DNA of 64,000 nucleotides from Dactylonectria macrodidyma. Its lineage: Eukaryota; Ascomycota; Sordariomycetes; Hypocreales; Nectriaceae. The stretch is taken from the NCBI GenBank assembly GCA_020744425.1, contig JAGMUV010000001.1:682001-746000 (forward strand), in the 5' to 3' direction. A model generated the notes under the pieces. The model was not told the DNA's origin. It made no database searches and saw nothing but the letters and a program-made list of their open reading frames with translations. Shown piece by piece: positions 1 through 10,706 of the stretch; within the stretch, counting starts at the first letter, position 1; every line of letters starts with the position of its first letter. Both the position numbers and the translations under genes were made by a program.

Positions 1-443
1 CTCGGCGAAATGCTTCTCGAGTTCTTTGAACTCTATGGTCGCCAGTTCCGCCACGACTTGAACGCGATCTCTGTAACAAGGCCAGTTGGGTACATTCGAA
101 AGGTAAGCCTCTCTCCTGATGTGGTTCAGTCTTCTTGCTAACAATGCGCCTCCAGAGCGATGTCTCAAGCTTTGCCTACAAGAACACGGATCGGCTTTCC
201 ATTATCGACCCCAACAATGCTGCGAATGACATATCCGGTGGCTCATCAAATACTCCCGCCATTTTGGCCCGTTTCAATGATGCTTACAATATCCTCCGCG
301 ACAGGATGGATGAAGTAAGGCGAGATCCCCAGAAGGGGGGCATTCTTGATGTGATTCTCAAGGGCGATTACTCGTCATTCCGCCGCCAACGAGATTACCT
401 CAGGCATGTCCATGAACAGTTGATCGGACCCTGTTCTGACTGA
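1..443 (+). CDS. Trf4/Cid14-like non-canonical poly(A) polymerase, 3' end only
   Basis: This is the C-terminal end of a nuclear non-canonical poly(A) polymerase of the Trf4/5-Cid14 family. In the TRAMP complex these enzymes add short A tails that mark RNA for the exosome. Exon 1 runs from the window edge to 102 and reads LGEMLLEFFELYGRQF, the PAP-associated domain. An intron (103-155, gt...ccag) joins in phase 0 to an exon containing SIIDPNNAANDISGGSS, the family hallmark (Asp-Pro followed by Asn-Asp and Gly-Gly). The frame ends at two consecutive TGA codons (441-446). The same frame then stays open to 540, and another frame also continues, so the end may be mutational rather than native. The catalytic domain lies outside the window, so I cannot tell a living gene from a decayed copy. 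The family call is secure; intactness is unknown. Confidence 0.72.
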
Positions 444-2626
444 TGAGCTTTCGGGGTGTTGGCCTCGAGCCAGAAATCGAATCCTATTTATGATACCATT
501 GTGTTGGCGATTGACGAACATGAGCAAGAGCGCATTGCTTTCGATACGTGAAGGGGCGCGCCCTCCCATGAAGGAATATTAAGGGCGTGTTGGTTTTTAT
601 TTGTTGGGATTGAGTTGTGTACAATAACGCAGTGATGACTTGGGTCCAGTACCGGCGCTGGAGACGTCCAATTGCTTTTCTTTTGTTCGGTGCATGGGCA
701 TCCATCACGATCAGGGCCCAGTGGCCGAAAATTCGACAAGATTCCGTTGTCTTCCGAGGCTACTAACGTTCGCAGTGACGGTGCCTTTGTGCACACAAAT
801 GTGAGATGGGCAGCTGATGCCATGCTGATGGATTCGCAGTACCATGATTTCTCGGCGTCGAATGTCTTTGAGCATTCGATCAAAGCATTCGACGCCGGTC
901 TTCAGCCACTTGGCTGGAGGAAGGGATCCTTTGTGGCCTGGCCACGCCTTTTCCTCACTGCTCGCTCTGCTTTACGCAGGGCAGTGGAGAGGGATGCTGG
1001 GTTGCACCTGATCGGAGCATGCAGATGCCGGACGATATTGGCTAACCGTTAATGCTGGGGCAATTTTGGAGTACGAGAACCGTCTCTGACCGAGGGGTTA
1101 TCAGGCGATTGAGAAGCATCTCCGCCGAGAGTTGTCAGGTGATCGAGAACCACCTCTGACCAAGGGCTGTCAGGCGCCTGGAAAATATCTCTGGTCAAAG
1201 GCGACCCGGTAGACCGGCCTGCTTTCATCACGTGTCATTGTCCTCGTCAACCGGTACCGACATGAAGCTTGATTGAAACCAGGTCCAATTGCGATGCCGT
1301 AACGTTGCACTCCCTTTGTTCGGGTATCAGGTCACGGGGAGGTCTTCGCTCGGGGAAGATTGTGCCGAAGGACTGACAGGGGGGTCGCGATCCTGAGTCA
1401 TTATTCGAGGAAGCTTCCTTCCAATGTTCCCGGGAGGGGCTGATCCTTCGATTGGCATGCTGGGGTAACGGCCTTGTAGGCAGGGATGCCAATATGATGC
1501 ATCGCAAATCATGGACGAAGCTGGCTATTCGACGACGCTGCGCGGTTGGCAGGGGGCACGGAGCATCGTCGGCGCTACTCGGGAGCTGGTGACTGTGATA
1601 GTCGGATGCCTCATCAGACGAGCGATGATACTGTTGTGCTCAAGTCGACTTGAAGCCATAGGGATATGGATACGTGTCGACGATTGTGTGCGGTAGGAGT
1701 ACTAGTGAGACGGTATGTAGGTATGTGAGACTATCTACGTGAGACTATCCATGTGAGACATTGGACCTGTCCGTCGGGTCTCTGGTGTAGTTGAGGCACT
1801 CCAAGCATCACTTAGAGGTATAACTACAGGCCCCATCGAATAAACCGAAAGCGAATTCAGAAGGTCAGCAAAGAATGCTCCCGGTAGCGGCTAATGACCC
1901 CCCATCCTGCATCCTTCGCAGGGATGTGAATGCCTAAATTGTCGATCTTGCGGGGGAATTCGGCCCATGTCGACCGGCACCTCTCAATCGAGTTGCTCGG
2001 AACGTGTATTACATAACGTATCCCTGCTTCGTTTGAGGTCAAATGGTCTATGGCTTGATGGTCGTTGCAACATGTCGATCGTGTGAAGCTGCCGATGGTG
2101 ACCCTTGGCCTATCCATCCCCGGGGGACGTCCAGCTTAGGTTGCAGTGGCTTGGCCTACCTGCATGCAGATGCTTGATTTTTTTCCGTCAGTGATCACTT
2201 CCCTTTTCTTACACCTCACTTCTGAGCACGCGCCCTAGCCTGCATCACCAGTGTAACGGTCGCCATGTCTCCCATTGGGGTCCTCGTTGCTTACCTGGGG
2301 CGTCAGGATGACAGCACGTTTGCCTGACATGCAACACAACTCCTCCCCCCTTGTTCCAAGTCGGCCCGCGGCGGGTTGCGTGGGTTTATGGGATTCGAGC
2401 TTGTTTCCTCTCTTCCCCCCCAACATCATTGCCCGACCGGCGGAGCGGCTACCGAGGTGCTGCGAGGTGGAGGTCTATCTCTCTTTGCTGGCACTACATA
2501 TGGGGAGGGGTGGGACCTCAGTTTCTCAGAGATGCTGCCTTGTTGAAGCTTCATTTGGCCTACTCCCAGCTTTGATGTTCATGGGAAATAAATCCTAAAG
2601 GAAACATTGTTGATAAAATCTTCAAG
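444..2626. other. Gene-poor region
   Basis: About 2.2 kb with only short, unrecognised open frames. The longest are an 126-aa frame at 672-1052 (+) and an 86-aa frame at 1857-2117 (-); neither shows a family motif. The region holds one degenerate tandem repeat (listed separately) and a loose cluster of four TGTGAGAC-like words at 1705-1760. The last part is the promoter of the sugar transporter that starts at 2627. Confidence 0.5.
1075..1210. repeat. Degenerate tandem repeat, ~35-bp unit, four copies
   Basis: Four head-to-tail units start near 1075, 1111, 1145 and 1181 and are 36, 34, 36 and about 30 bp long. Each begins GAGAA or GAAAA, carries a CTCTGACC-like core, and ends in a TCAGGCG-like word; the fourth unit is the most divergent. 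The period is not a multiple of three throughout, so a coding repeat is unlikely. Origin unknown. Confidence 0.6.
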
Positions 2627-4662
2627 ATGTGGCAGGCATCGAATGTCTACTTCATTTGTGCCTTTGCCTCCTTGGGTACGTGATTAACCCGTCTCTTTTG
2701 CACTTTTATATCCTCTTGGAACGACCTGGCTAACAGAATAACCTCCCAGGTGGCGGGCTCTTCGGGTTCGACATATCGTCCATGTCCGGCGTCCTTGGCA
2801 CGCAAGCCTACAAGCAATACTTTGGCTACCCCAAATCGTACCGTCAGGGCGCCATCACGGCGTCCATGCCGGCCGGGTCGCTCGTCGGTTCGATCTTCTC
2901 ATCCTTCCTCGCGGACAGGTACTCTCGAAAGGTCGCCCTCCAGATCAGCTGCATCCTTTGGATCATCGGCAGCACCATCCAGACGGCCTCGCAGAATGTC
3001 GGCATGCTGTGCGCTGGGCGTGTGATTGCTGGGCTTTGTGTTGGCATTGCTAGTGCTATTGTGCCCGTGTATCAGGTAAGGGTGTCTTGTATGGAGGGGA
3101 ACGTAGTTGAGATGCTGACTCATTTTAGTCTGAAATTGCTCCGAAAGAGATTCGAGGACGAGTCGTCAGGTAATTGAAAAGAATCTTACATATAAAACTC
3201 CGCTGACCCATGCCAGTTTTCAACAATGGGCCATCACTTGGGGCATCCTCATCCAGTACTTCATCCAGTACGGCGCCGCAGAGGGCGTAGGCGGCGGTCC
3301 AAACGACCCCAACCAACCCACCGCCGCGTTCCGCATCCCCTGGGGCGTGCAAATGGTTCCCGCCTTCATCCTCTTCGTCGGTCTCTTCTTCTTCCCCTAC
3401 AGCCCGCGATGGCTGGCGGGCCAGGACCGCTGGGAGGAGGCCCTGGTGACTCTTTCCAAGCTGCACGGCAGCAACGACACCACCAACCCCACCGTACTCG
3501 CACAGTACCAAGAGATTGAGGATTCTTTGCGCTTTGACCGAGAGGTCGCCAGCAGCAGCTTCAAGGCCTTGATCCAGCCTAGGATGCTCAAGCGTGTTGT
3601 GCTGGGCATGAGTATTCAAATGTGGAGTCAGCTTTGCGGCATGAACATCATGATGTGTAAGTGGACGTTTCGATGAACCTGCATTTTGACACAAGTAAGC
3701 TTACAGAAACCAGATTACATCGTATACATCATGGAAGGCGCTCAAATTGCCTCGCCTCTCCTGACAGCGTCCATCCAATATGTCATCAACGTCGTGCTGA
3801 CGCTTCCCGCGATTCTGTACCTGGACAAATGGGGTCGACGTCCGTCCCTCGTTATCGGATCCTTCTTCATGATGACTTGGCTCTTCATCTCTGGTAAACC
3901 TCCTTCAGCGACATAGCTCTGGCTCAGAAGCTTACTCTCGTCCAGGCGCACTGCAGCAGTACTACGGACAGCCAAACACGGATGAGACACAGACAGAAAA
4001 CAACAAAGACATTAGCTGGATCGTTAACAACAACCGCCCTGTTTCGTCTGCTATTGTGTCCTGTTCTTATCTCTTCGTTGCTACATTTGCTACCACCTGG
4101 GGTCCGACCTCGTGGACCTACCCGGCTGAGATCTTCCCTGGTAGGATTCGTGCCAAGGCTGTGTCGATGAGTACGGCGACAAACTGGTTTTGGAACATGG
4201 TTCTGGCTTTTGCCGTCCCACCACTTTGTGAGTACCAATGGGTAATATGTTTTGTGTGTATATGGTGCTAACTGTTGGGTAATAGTGTGGAATATCAAGT
4301 GAGAAATCCTGCTCTGAACTGACGAATGATTGCTAACCTTGATAGTTATAAAATGTACTACGTCTTTGGAGCTTGTAAGCTCAATCCCTTCCCAGAGAAC
4401 ATGACAAGAGTCACTAACACAGTTGGCAGTCAACGCAGCCGCCTTTCTCCACATGTTCTTCACCGCGTACGAGACCAAGGGATACACGCTCGAGGAGATG
4501 GACGAGGTCTTCGACTCTGGAATCCCAGCTTGGAAGACACGCGTCAACAAGACTAGTCGGCTGGAGGTGCTCGAGAGGGAGATTGAGCAGGGCAACATCA
4601 AAGTCGCTGCGCCGGGGACCCGGACTCGGCCTATTGATGAGAAGACGGAGGGCCAGGTTTAA
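2627..4662 (+). CDS. MFS sugar transporter (sugar porter family)
   Basis: A plasma-membrane hexose-type transporter of the major facilitator superfamily (sugar_tr), 530 aa with about 12 predicted membrane segments. Exons are 2627-2675, 2750-3075, 3129-3169, 3217-3656, 3714-3893, 3946-4227, 4286-4298, 4346-4374 and 4430-4662; all junctions have GT/AG ends and total 1593 bp, divisible by three. Family signatures are visible: GGLFGFDISSMSG in TM1, LADRYSRK between TM2 and TM3, GRVIAGLCVG, a PKEIRGR-type motif, SPRWL, then WGRRPSL and PAEIFPGRIRAKA after TM10. The 13-bp and 29-bp exons near the 3' end are small but keep the frame (ending WNI..YKMYYVFGA). It reads as intact. Substrate cannot be read from the sequence; glucose, xylose or a polyol are possible. 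Confidence 0.92.
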
Positions 4663-5492
4663 TTTTAACAGATGTAGTGAGCGAAGATGGACGGTTTGAT
4701 GTGACCGATGACGGGGTGGGAGAGTATGATTCATGATGATGGATTTGATATGATAAGATTGTAATGGGCTGTAGGACACGAAGTGAACCTTGAATATACG
4801 GGATTTTGGAGGTCGTGGTATTGATTTGACGCGAGTAAAGTGTGATTTGCGGTGCGGACAGTTTTGGGTATGGTTTTAGAGTTTCGACGTTAATTATTCC
4901 CATTCACCAACTTTGACCCATCATGGAATGCGGCAATGCCTCTACCCATACAACTCCCTTTAACTACATAGAAACCCATGCAATCAAATTAATAGTCTAG
5001 TTCGGTATATGCTGGGCGTTCTACATCTGAGAAATTATTGATCCCAAATTGGTTTCCCCAATAAGTTAATATGCCAGACGGCTAATTCATGATGGCCCAG
5101 ATTCGTCAAAAATATTCGAGGCACGGACGAGAACTCCGGAATGCTAAGAGGAATTTCCGAAATAATATAACCAAGACATATCAAGAGCCATGGCGGCGTC
5201 GCCTTTATGCCGAAGTATTTGAGGGGCAACTGAGCAGGATGGCCATCGTCAAAAGAGAAGTCGAGCCGACAATGAAGCACCACCTTCAGGAGCGGAACAG
5301 GCTCAAAAGACTTGATGCGATCGCAAACAGAATCTGACCTCCGAGGTTATCACAATCAAAAACTTCGCGCCATCAATCTGATGGTGGCTCTTGCCAAGAG
5401 TAAATGAGTCGGGAACACGGGGACATGGAAATTAAATCTATAAAATTCCAGATAAATAAGACAAGCATCTCCGTTGGCCCATCTTAAATCCT
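4663..5492. other. Intergenic region with one unexplained charged open frame
   Basis: It contains the 3' flank of the sugar transporter and the 3' side of the LysM-type gene. One 82-aa frame (5089-5337, +) is rich in Arg, Lys and Gln, with a helical-looking stretch around RNAKRNFRNN. I could not assign it. It might be a scrap of a transposon-encoded protein, but no diagnostic motif is present. Confidence 0.4.
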
Positions 5493-6445
5493 CTAATCGC
5501 AAAGTCCAAACTCGCTCTGACACCCCTTACCACAATTTTCACTTGCTTTTCCACAGTAGCTGTATTGCGAACAACAATCCGCAAACTCGGATCTGCACAT
5601 GAATACCCTTTGTCACCTCCACAAGTGCCATCTGGGCTGGTCTTTTCACTCCCATCGTTACAAACGCCAAACTTACTCTGGCATCCACCACCGCAGTATT
5701 GGGAAGATGAGCCGCAGTAACCGCTCGAAGAACAACAATCTCCGAAAGCCGAGCCTTTACAGTTCATACCATCCGTACCGCCGCAAGTACCGTCACAACT
5801 GACATTAGTTGTGCTGGTGGGAGACGGGCCTGAAGAAGTTTTGGTGGAGGGCTGCATGGTAGATGATGCCTTGGAGGAAGACGTTGGAGACGCTGTGGAA
5901 GCTTGGGAGATGGTGCCTGTTGGTGCACTTCCACCGTCTTCTCCATCATCATCACCCGTCTCGTAGCAGTAATATGTCCCATTCTGATATGCGGAGCAGT
6001 CGTCCCCAACGGAAGGATTCCACTTGAAGAACGTGGCCAGGTTCAAATCCAGGAGTGTCAGGTACGTTTCGCAGTCCAACACTGCCTTGAACCACTCTGT
6101 GCAATTCCCCGTCTCTCCCGAGGCGCGTGGAGTCGGCGGCTCAGAGACGACTGATGTCGATCTCGAAAGAATATTGCAGTAAGACACGAGAGGCTCAAGA
6201 ACCTCGTCTTCATCGGAAACGCTTGGATTCCACAACATAAGTTGCTCCATCGAGATTCCGTACCACTGTGCCGCGCTGGAGGCTGTTGGTGGGGTTCCCA
6301 AAGAACTGTTCCACCAGTCATACTCCCAGCAGTCTTTCCGTGTGCCGTTGGTCAGAGGGATAGACATGGTCTCATTGAACCTGGCGTAAGGGTCTTCAAA
6401 GGGAACTTCAATGATACTATTGAGAGTGAAGGTAAATTCCCGCAT
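5493..6445 (-). pseudogene. LysM and CBM18 (hevein-type) chitin-binding protein, frameshifted
   Basis: Secreted fungal proteins of this type bind chitin through LysM and hevein-like domains. The N-terminal part shows two LysM-like segments, each ending in a WNPSV motif (MEQLMLWNPSV and LATFFKWNPSVGDDC). A Ser/Thr-rich linker follows, then a complete CBM18 (CDGTCGG...DCCSSSGYCGSS...CGGGCQ). A second CBM18 begins with TCGGDKGYSCADP. Near 5586 the frame is lost, and the next frame carries the rest of the domain (DCCSQYSYCG, then CQSEFGLCD) and a stop at 5493. One missing base explains this. No signal peptide is attached to the ATG at 6445; an upstream exon is expected, but sequence there is decayed (one frame reads PPTYTPSPTTA just upstream). 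The broken chitinase lies next door on the opposite strand, an arrangement common in fungi. Confidence 0.8.
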
Positions 6446-7066
6446 GACTCAAAGCCATCAAGCAGTCGTGGGGGATGGCGTGTATGTCGGTGGGGCTCGG
6501 ACCGCGATACACCCTTCACCAGAAAGGCCAAAGTGGACGACAAAGAATGTTTCAGTAAAACGGACAGCGAGGTGGGAGGCAACGACAAGCGCTCTGAGAA
6601 GACGGAGGAACGCGAGCCGACATCTCACAGGAACCGCAAACGGCAGAATAACAATTCAGCTCCTGGTGACTACGCTGGCCTGGTGGATATTCCAAGGGTT
6701 CGAGCTCTTATTGAATCAGACGCTGTCAAAGATGAATGGAGTAATCCAATTTGTGACGCATGCGGAGGATGTTAATTGACGAAGCGGGATCTCAGACGCG
6801 ACTGCTGCGAGTGCGCCTGGATACTACCAGAACATGGCGATGGCGATTCAATCGACGGGCCTAACGTTGGCACAGACGACGGCATGGGAGGAATAGGGGC
6901 CGTCGAGAGACGCTTACTTGCCGAGCGTCAATCACCATGGAAGCCCTGCCACCTGTTGAGACGAGCTGGGACAATCTCAACTGACAGCAAGAGAGTCACA
7001 TTTTGGCGAACAGATTTATGGCAGGGGTTTCCCAAAGACAAATCGCAGAAGGATCTAGACACATAA
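6446..7066. other. Decayed segment between the LysM gene and the chitinase remnant
   Basis: This should hold the 5' exon of the LysM gene (minus strand) and more of the chitinase (plus strand). Frames are open over long stretches on the plus strand (6242-6775, 6776-7066) but match nothing I recognise. I read it as eroded coding sequence from one or both neighbours. Confidence 0.35.
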
Positions 7067-7879
7067 ACTTTGATCATCAAGTCGGACAAGTATCCTCAAT
7101 ATCCCAACTGGCTCCTTGCTTCAACGAGTGCCGCAGACTGGGAGACGGCTACTGTCACCTACCCGGACGTCAAGAAATACTTCCACAACTCATCTTCTTC
7201 ATGCACTTCATTCGATGTCGGCCAGTTCGCGACCTGGGATGGCATGTGCCCCTATCCAAAGGACAATGGCAAGGGATATTTCTACCAGCAAGGTGTGCGC
7301 TACCACGGGCTGTATGACACAGAGCACGCATTCGAAGGTCAGACGATTGGCCGGTTCTTCGATAGGTGGCTCCCCAACAGTGCTCAAAAGGCACGTATGC
7401 ATTATTGGGTTGAAGAGAATTTCTTCTTACCCAACAACAAATGGGGAAACAAACCCCTGATGAAGCTATTAGTTGATGAACTGGGTAGCATCAACAACTA
7501 GGATCGCCTCACCCTCTTCATGTCTATGCCGAATCAGCACAAAGGGCGCTTGTTCCGAGGATTTGATGCGGTAAGTAACAATAAGTTCAAGAATCTAGCT
7601 AAGGGAGCGGACCAACTTCTTGAGGCTCGGTACATCGGCATGGTATTTCCGTACCTCAATCACGACGAGGTATGGTAGTCATTTTGTGAGACGTACAACG
7701 CTATTTTGGACCGGCTATAGAAGTTTGACGTGTGGTACGAGGAAGAAACGGGCGCGGAGAGTAATCTGGCTGATGAGTGGGCTAAGTTTGTTAGAAGTGA
7801 CCTAGACATGGTTGTCGGGAAGGCTAGGATATCGGTGTATCGGAGGTTTATGCAAATTCGGGTCTTATCCAATACCTGA
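7067..7879 (+). pseudogene. Class V (subgroup C, GH18) chitinase, C-terminal remnant
   Basis: The reading frame matches the conserved C-terminal region of fungal subgroup C GH18 chitinases, which act on extracellular chitin. Recognisable blocks, in order, are IKSDKYPQYPNW, TATVTYPDVKKYF, FFDRWLPNSAQKARMHYW, NKWGNKPLMKLLVDELGS, DRLTLFMSMPNQHKGR, and near the end WYEEETGAESNLADEW. Three in-frame TAG codons interrupt it at 7499-7501, 7676-7678 and 7718-7720. The first stands where relatives have Gln (NQDRL), consistent with CAG to TAG. The catalytic GH18 barrel and the LysM/CBM18 modules expected upstream are absent. The adjacent LysM-CBM18 pseudogene suggests an old chitin-binding/chitinase gene pair that decayed together. 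Confidence 0.82.
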
Positions 7880-8014
7880 GTATTTATGTTGGTCCGCCCT
7901 CGCTGATCCTTCAACTTTCCCCTCCTCAATTTCTCTCTCTTTCAACAACCCCAAATTAAGCCTGGCACATTTTGTTCTGCTCGAATATTGGACTCGGCGG
8001 TTTTCTTTGCAACC

Positions 8015-9060
8015 ATGTCAGATTCTGGGTCCGAATCGGAGGATTCCCGCCCGATCCCAATACGATTTGACACGCCAGGCTATCCCGATCTAGAGACGAA
8101 CCATTTTGAGCTGCGAAATATCGAGGATGGCTCAGTTATTATGGTTCCATCGTGTTACTAGAATGATTGGAGTGACACTGATGACTGCTGGTGGAAAGAA
8201 AGCGCCGATGCTCGGCGGTGTTGGAAGGTACCCCTTTCGTACAAATTTCTCGGCACTCCACATCCAAGAATAGTTCGGTAAGTTGAAGAGTGCTTCTTCA
8301 GCCAGTGGAAACGCTGACATCAAGAAGCTACAAAGGAAGTGATGAGTGGACCGAGTTGCCATTATTTGAGAAGCCCTCAGGTCCTGGACTTGCTTTCCTC
8401 CTCCTCCACCACCACGACCTGATCTACGCACCGCCACTGGACACGGCAGCTTGTCGACCTCGGCCAGAGTTCTTGCCCCTCATCTATCAGTGGAGTTTGC
8501 ATGCCCTGGCAGCCTTGTCTTTTTGTCACTCCCGAGATCTCCTCCTGGGCTTTTTCGACATGAACAACTTCTGGTTTGGATAACCAGACCTCTCCTTGTC
8601 GTTTGTGGGCTTTACCTCAGCTACATTTGTCGATGGTCCATATAGACGTCACCATAGTGACTACAGTGGTTTCTTTCCCTTTCATCCTCTTCAGCCAGAT
8701 GGATTGAACAGCGACGGGATTGAATCTACAGTTAACGCAGACCTCGTTACATATGGTGTTCTCATATGTCAACTAATGACGACCTTCTGGCCGGGAGAAG
8801 GCTCCAACATGGGACCAGAGGTTGTGAATCTGATTAAAACGAGGAGTCAATGGCCTCGCCTTGAGAACAAGTACCTGGGCCAGGTGGCTACAAAATGCTG
8901 GGCCAGAGAGTATAAGGATACACAAGAGCTCAAGGCCGGCTTGGCGGAAGCGCTGTCCGCGGAGGGGTGGGAGATTGAAGGCGATGATACTCTCAGAGGG
9001 TTTAACCCAATAGGGCTCATTCCATTCAAAGAGGTGTACGGGCGCTATGTAGATCAATAA
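8015..9060 (+). pseudogene. Protein-kinase-like (probably catalytically inactive family) gene with two stops
   Basis: The start MSDSGSESEDS leads into a frame broken by TAG at 8159-8161. An intron is likely at 8278-8324 (gtaagt...caag). The second exon is open in one frame from about 8325 to 9060 except for TAA at 8581-8583. The segment QWSLHALAALSFCHSRDLLLGFFDMNNFW resembles the catalytic-loop region of a kinase fold, and the following part (DLVTYGVLICQLMT) resembles the F-helix. Reading through the stops gives one continuous product of about 330 residues, and both fit loss of a Gln codon (CAG/CAA to TAG/TAA). Canonical HRD and DFG residues are not clear, so a pseudokinase family is likelier than an active kinase. 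The call is inference from fold-like patterns. Confidence 0.55.
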
Positions 9061-10130
9061 GCCTGATAGCACAATCTTGACACAGAACTTCGGTGGATTA
9101 GAAGATATTCTGCCTAAGGTTTACCAAACTGTTAGCCAGGAGAAGAGGCTTTGTAGGGTACCATAGGTAATAAATCATGTCCCTAATTCAACCTAGAATA
9201 TAAATAAAAAGGTACAGCTTGAGTCCTTTGTTGCCATCTCCAGGCCTAATAGACTAAAACGTATTCTTGTAGAGAGAGAAAGCTAGGCAGACCAGTATAG
9301 CCACCACCAGTCCTGCACAGATGCCTGGCTCACCTAGACTTGGTGGAGTGGGTGCGCCCGCGCCAGCGAAGCTCCCCAGTTCCACCATGTCGCGCGATTG
9401 GTCGGGAGCGCCAGAACAAAATACACATTCTCATTGTCTTTCCCTTGGAATTGCCTGCACGCATGAGGACACACTACAGGGTCCTACGATTATACGGTCC
9501 GTATCCGGAGCGTTGAGACAGGTGAATGCCTCCAAACGCTCGAGGGCCGTAGCGACGATGTCCCTTCTAAAAACCACCTAGGGGGTGTAGAACCTCCGTC
9601 AAGATGCGGAAGCTCCGCCACCTTGCGGAAGGTGGCGTTTACCAACGATCACGGGAGCTTCTACATTAGCTTGCACTTTCAAGATAGCGGCCATCCTGAA
9701 TTTCATGATTGTCCGTCCCATAGTAGGACTATCTATATGTGGCTGTATATAGCTATTGGCGTAGTCCAAATAAAGAGATCCCGCGAGCTCCCGCGCACAA
9801 GTTTACTGCATGCCGCATCACGATGAAGGATCTAGACACATGGTGCAAATGCGACGGAAACAGAACGGGACATTTCACCGGCCCATGATTCATAGTTCAG
9901 TATGAAGTAGTAATGTATTTGGGTGAGCTAATCTGTCTTGTTTGGCACTAGAGTTTCCTAAGGGAATGAATGTAAAAAAAGTGAACGATAGTAGTGAAAA
10001 AGCCTTCAGCTGTCCGATGTCTACCATGTAGGCACCATCGAATTTGTAGCGATGCAAAGCTAGGATAAAGCCATAATTTTATCTGCGTATCATAGCAACC
10101 GGAGGGCCAAATAGTGCCAGCATGGATAAA
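9061..10130. other. Intergenic region without recognisable genes
   Basis: Only short frames are present. A perfect 9-bp hairpin at 9616-9637 lies just after a TAGGGGGTGTAG word (9578-9590), which resembles the start of a DNA transposon or MITE end, but I could not find a matching second end. The last 200 bp form the 3' flank of the secreted-protein gene on the minus strand. Confidence 0.4.
9616..9637. repeat. Perfect hairpin, 9-bp stem with GCGG loop
   Basis: CGCCACCTT at 9616-9624 and AAGGTGGCG at 9629-9637 are perfect inverted complements around the 4-base loop GCGG. There is no T tract, and it does not sit at the end of a gene, so a bacterial-type terminator is not indicated. It may be the subterminal part of a decayed transposon. 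Confidence 0.6.
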
Positions 10131-10706
10131 TCAAGTAGGAGACCAGACAATTCTGGGGCCCCAGGGAGAAGTAGGGTCCCAGTTGATCGAATCAAGGTCA
10201 TTGACTCCAACCAACTCAAAAGCCTCAATAGTACCGGCCTTCTTGCAGGGTGTCTTCTTCGTCAAGTAAGGGTGATCTTTAGAAATCCAAGTGGAAGATT
10301 GTCCAGGAGCAACCTTGAAGCGACCGAGATGAAGGTTGCGTTGATTTCCAGGACCCCAGCCGTTCGTAGGACCAGGAGCCGGGCTGTTACTAGTGAAGAG
10401 GTCGAGCTGCCTGCTGCCAATTGGGTTGGCACTGGGAGCAAGGTAGAATTTGAACTGGCACTGCATTCCATCGGAGACCGACGAGTATTTAACGGTCAGG
10501 AGAGCAGTTTTGTCATCTCCTTGATTGCTGGGACTCTTGTACACTTTAACCGAGGTCGTTGTGGCCGCGATGGCCCCGTTTTTGACAGAGTACTGCCAAG
10601 TGCTCACAGGAGTGAAAAAGCCTGGAAAGTTGGCGCGGCTCTCAAGGGGAGCGGCTAAAACAGAGGTGGCGGCGATGACAGCCGAGATGAGGGTGTGGAG
10701 GAGCAT
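10131..10706 (-). CDS. Small secreted protein, possibly of the But2 C-terminal-like family
   Basis: A 191-aa single-exon protein. Residues 1-19 (MLLHTLISAVIAATSVLAA) form a clear signal peptide, followed by a mature domain with beta-strand-like alternation. That domain contains paired Cys residues (around 83 and 155), a Pro/Gly-rich loop (PAPGPTNGWGPGNQ) and a C-terminal segment INWDPTSPWGPRIVW. The layout resembles secreted fungal proteins annotated with the But2 C-terminal domain, but I would not name it firmly. The start at 10706 is fixed by the signal peptide. There is no sign of mutation, and it is flanked by gene-poor DNA on both sides. A small effector-like or wall-associated role is possible. 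Confidence 0.72.
   Translation of the reverse strand: MLLHTLISAVIAATSVLAAPLESRANFPGFFTPVSTWQYSVKNGAIAATTTSVKVYKSPSNQGDDKTALLTVKYSSVSDGMQCQFKFYLAPSANPIGSRQLDLFTSNSPAPGPTNGWGPGNQRNLHLGRFKVAPGQSSTWISKDHPYLTKKTPCKKAGTIEAFELVGVNDLDSINWDPTSPWGPRIVWSPT

Noticed and set aside
3125..3694. 189-aa open frame on the minus strand
   Set aside because: It is the antisense shadow of the sugar transporter; the plus-strand frame has family motifs and consistent introns.
5089..5337. Possible DUF3435-type (Starship-like) recombinase scrap
   Set aside because: The frame is charged and helical but has no catalytic Arg-His-Arg-Tyr arrangement and no recognisable family block.
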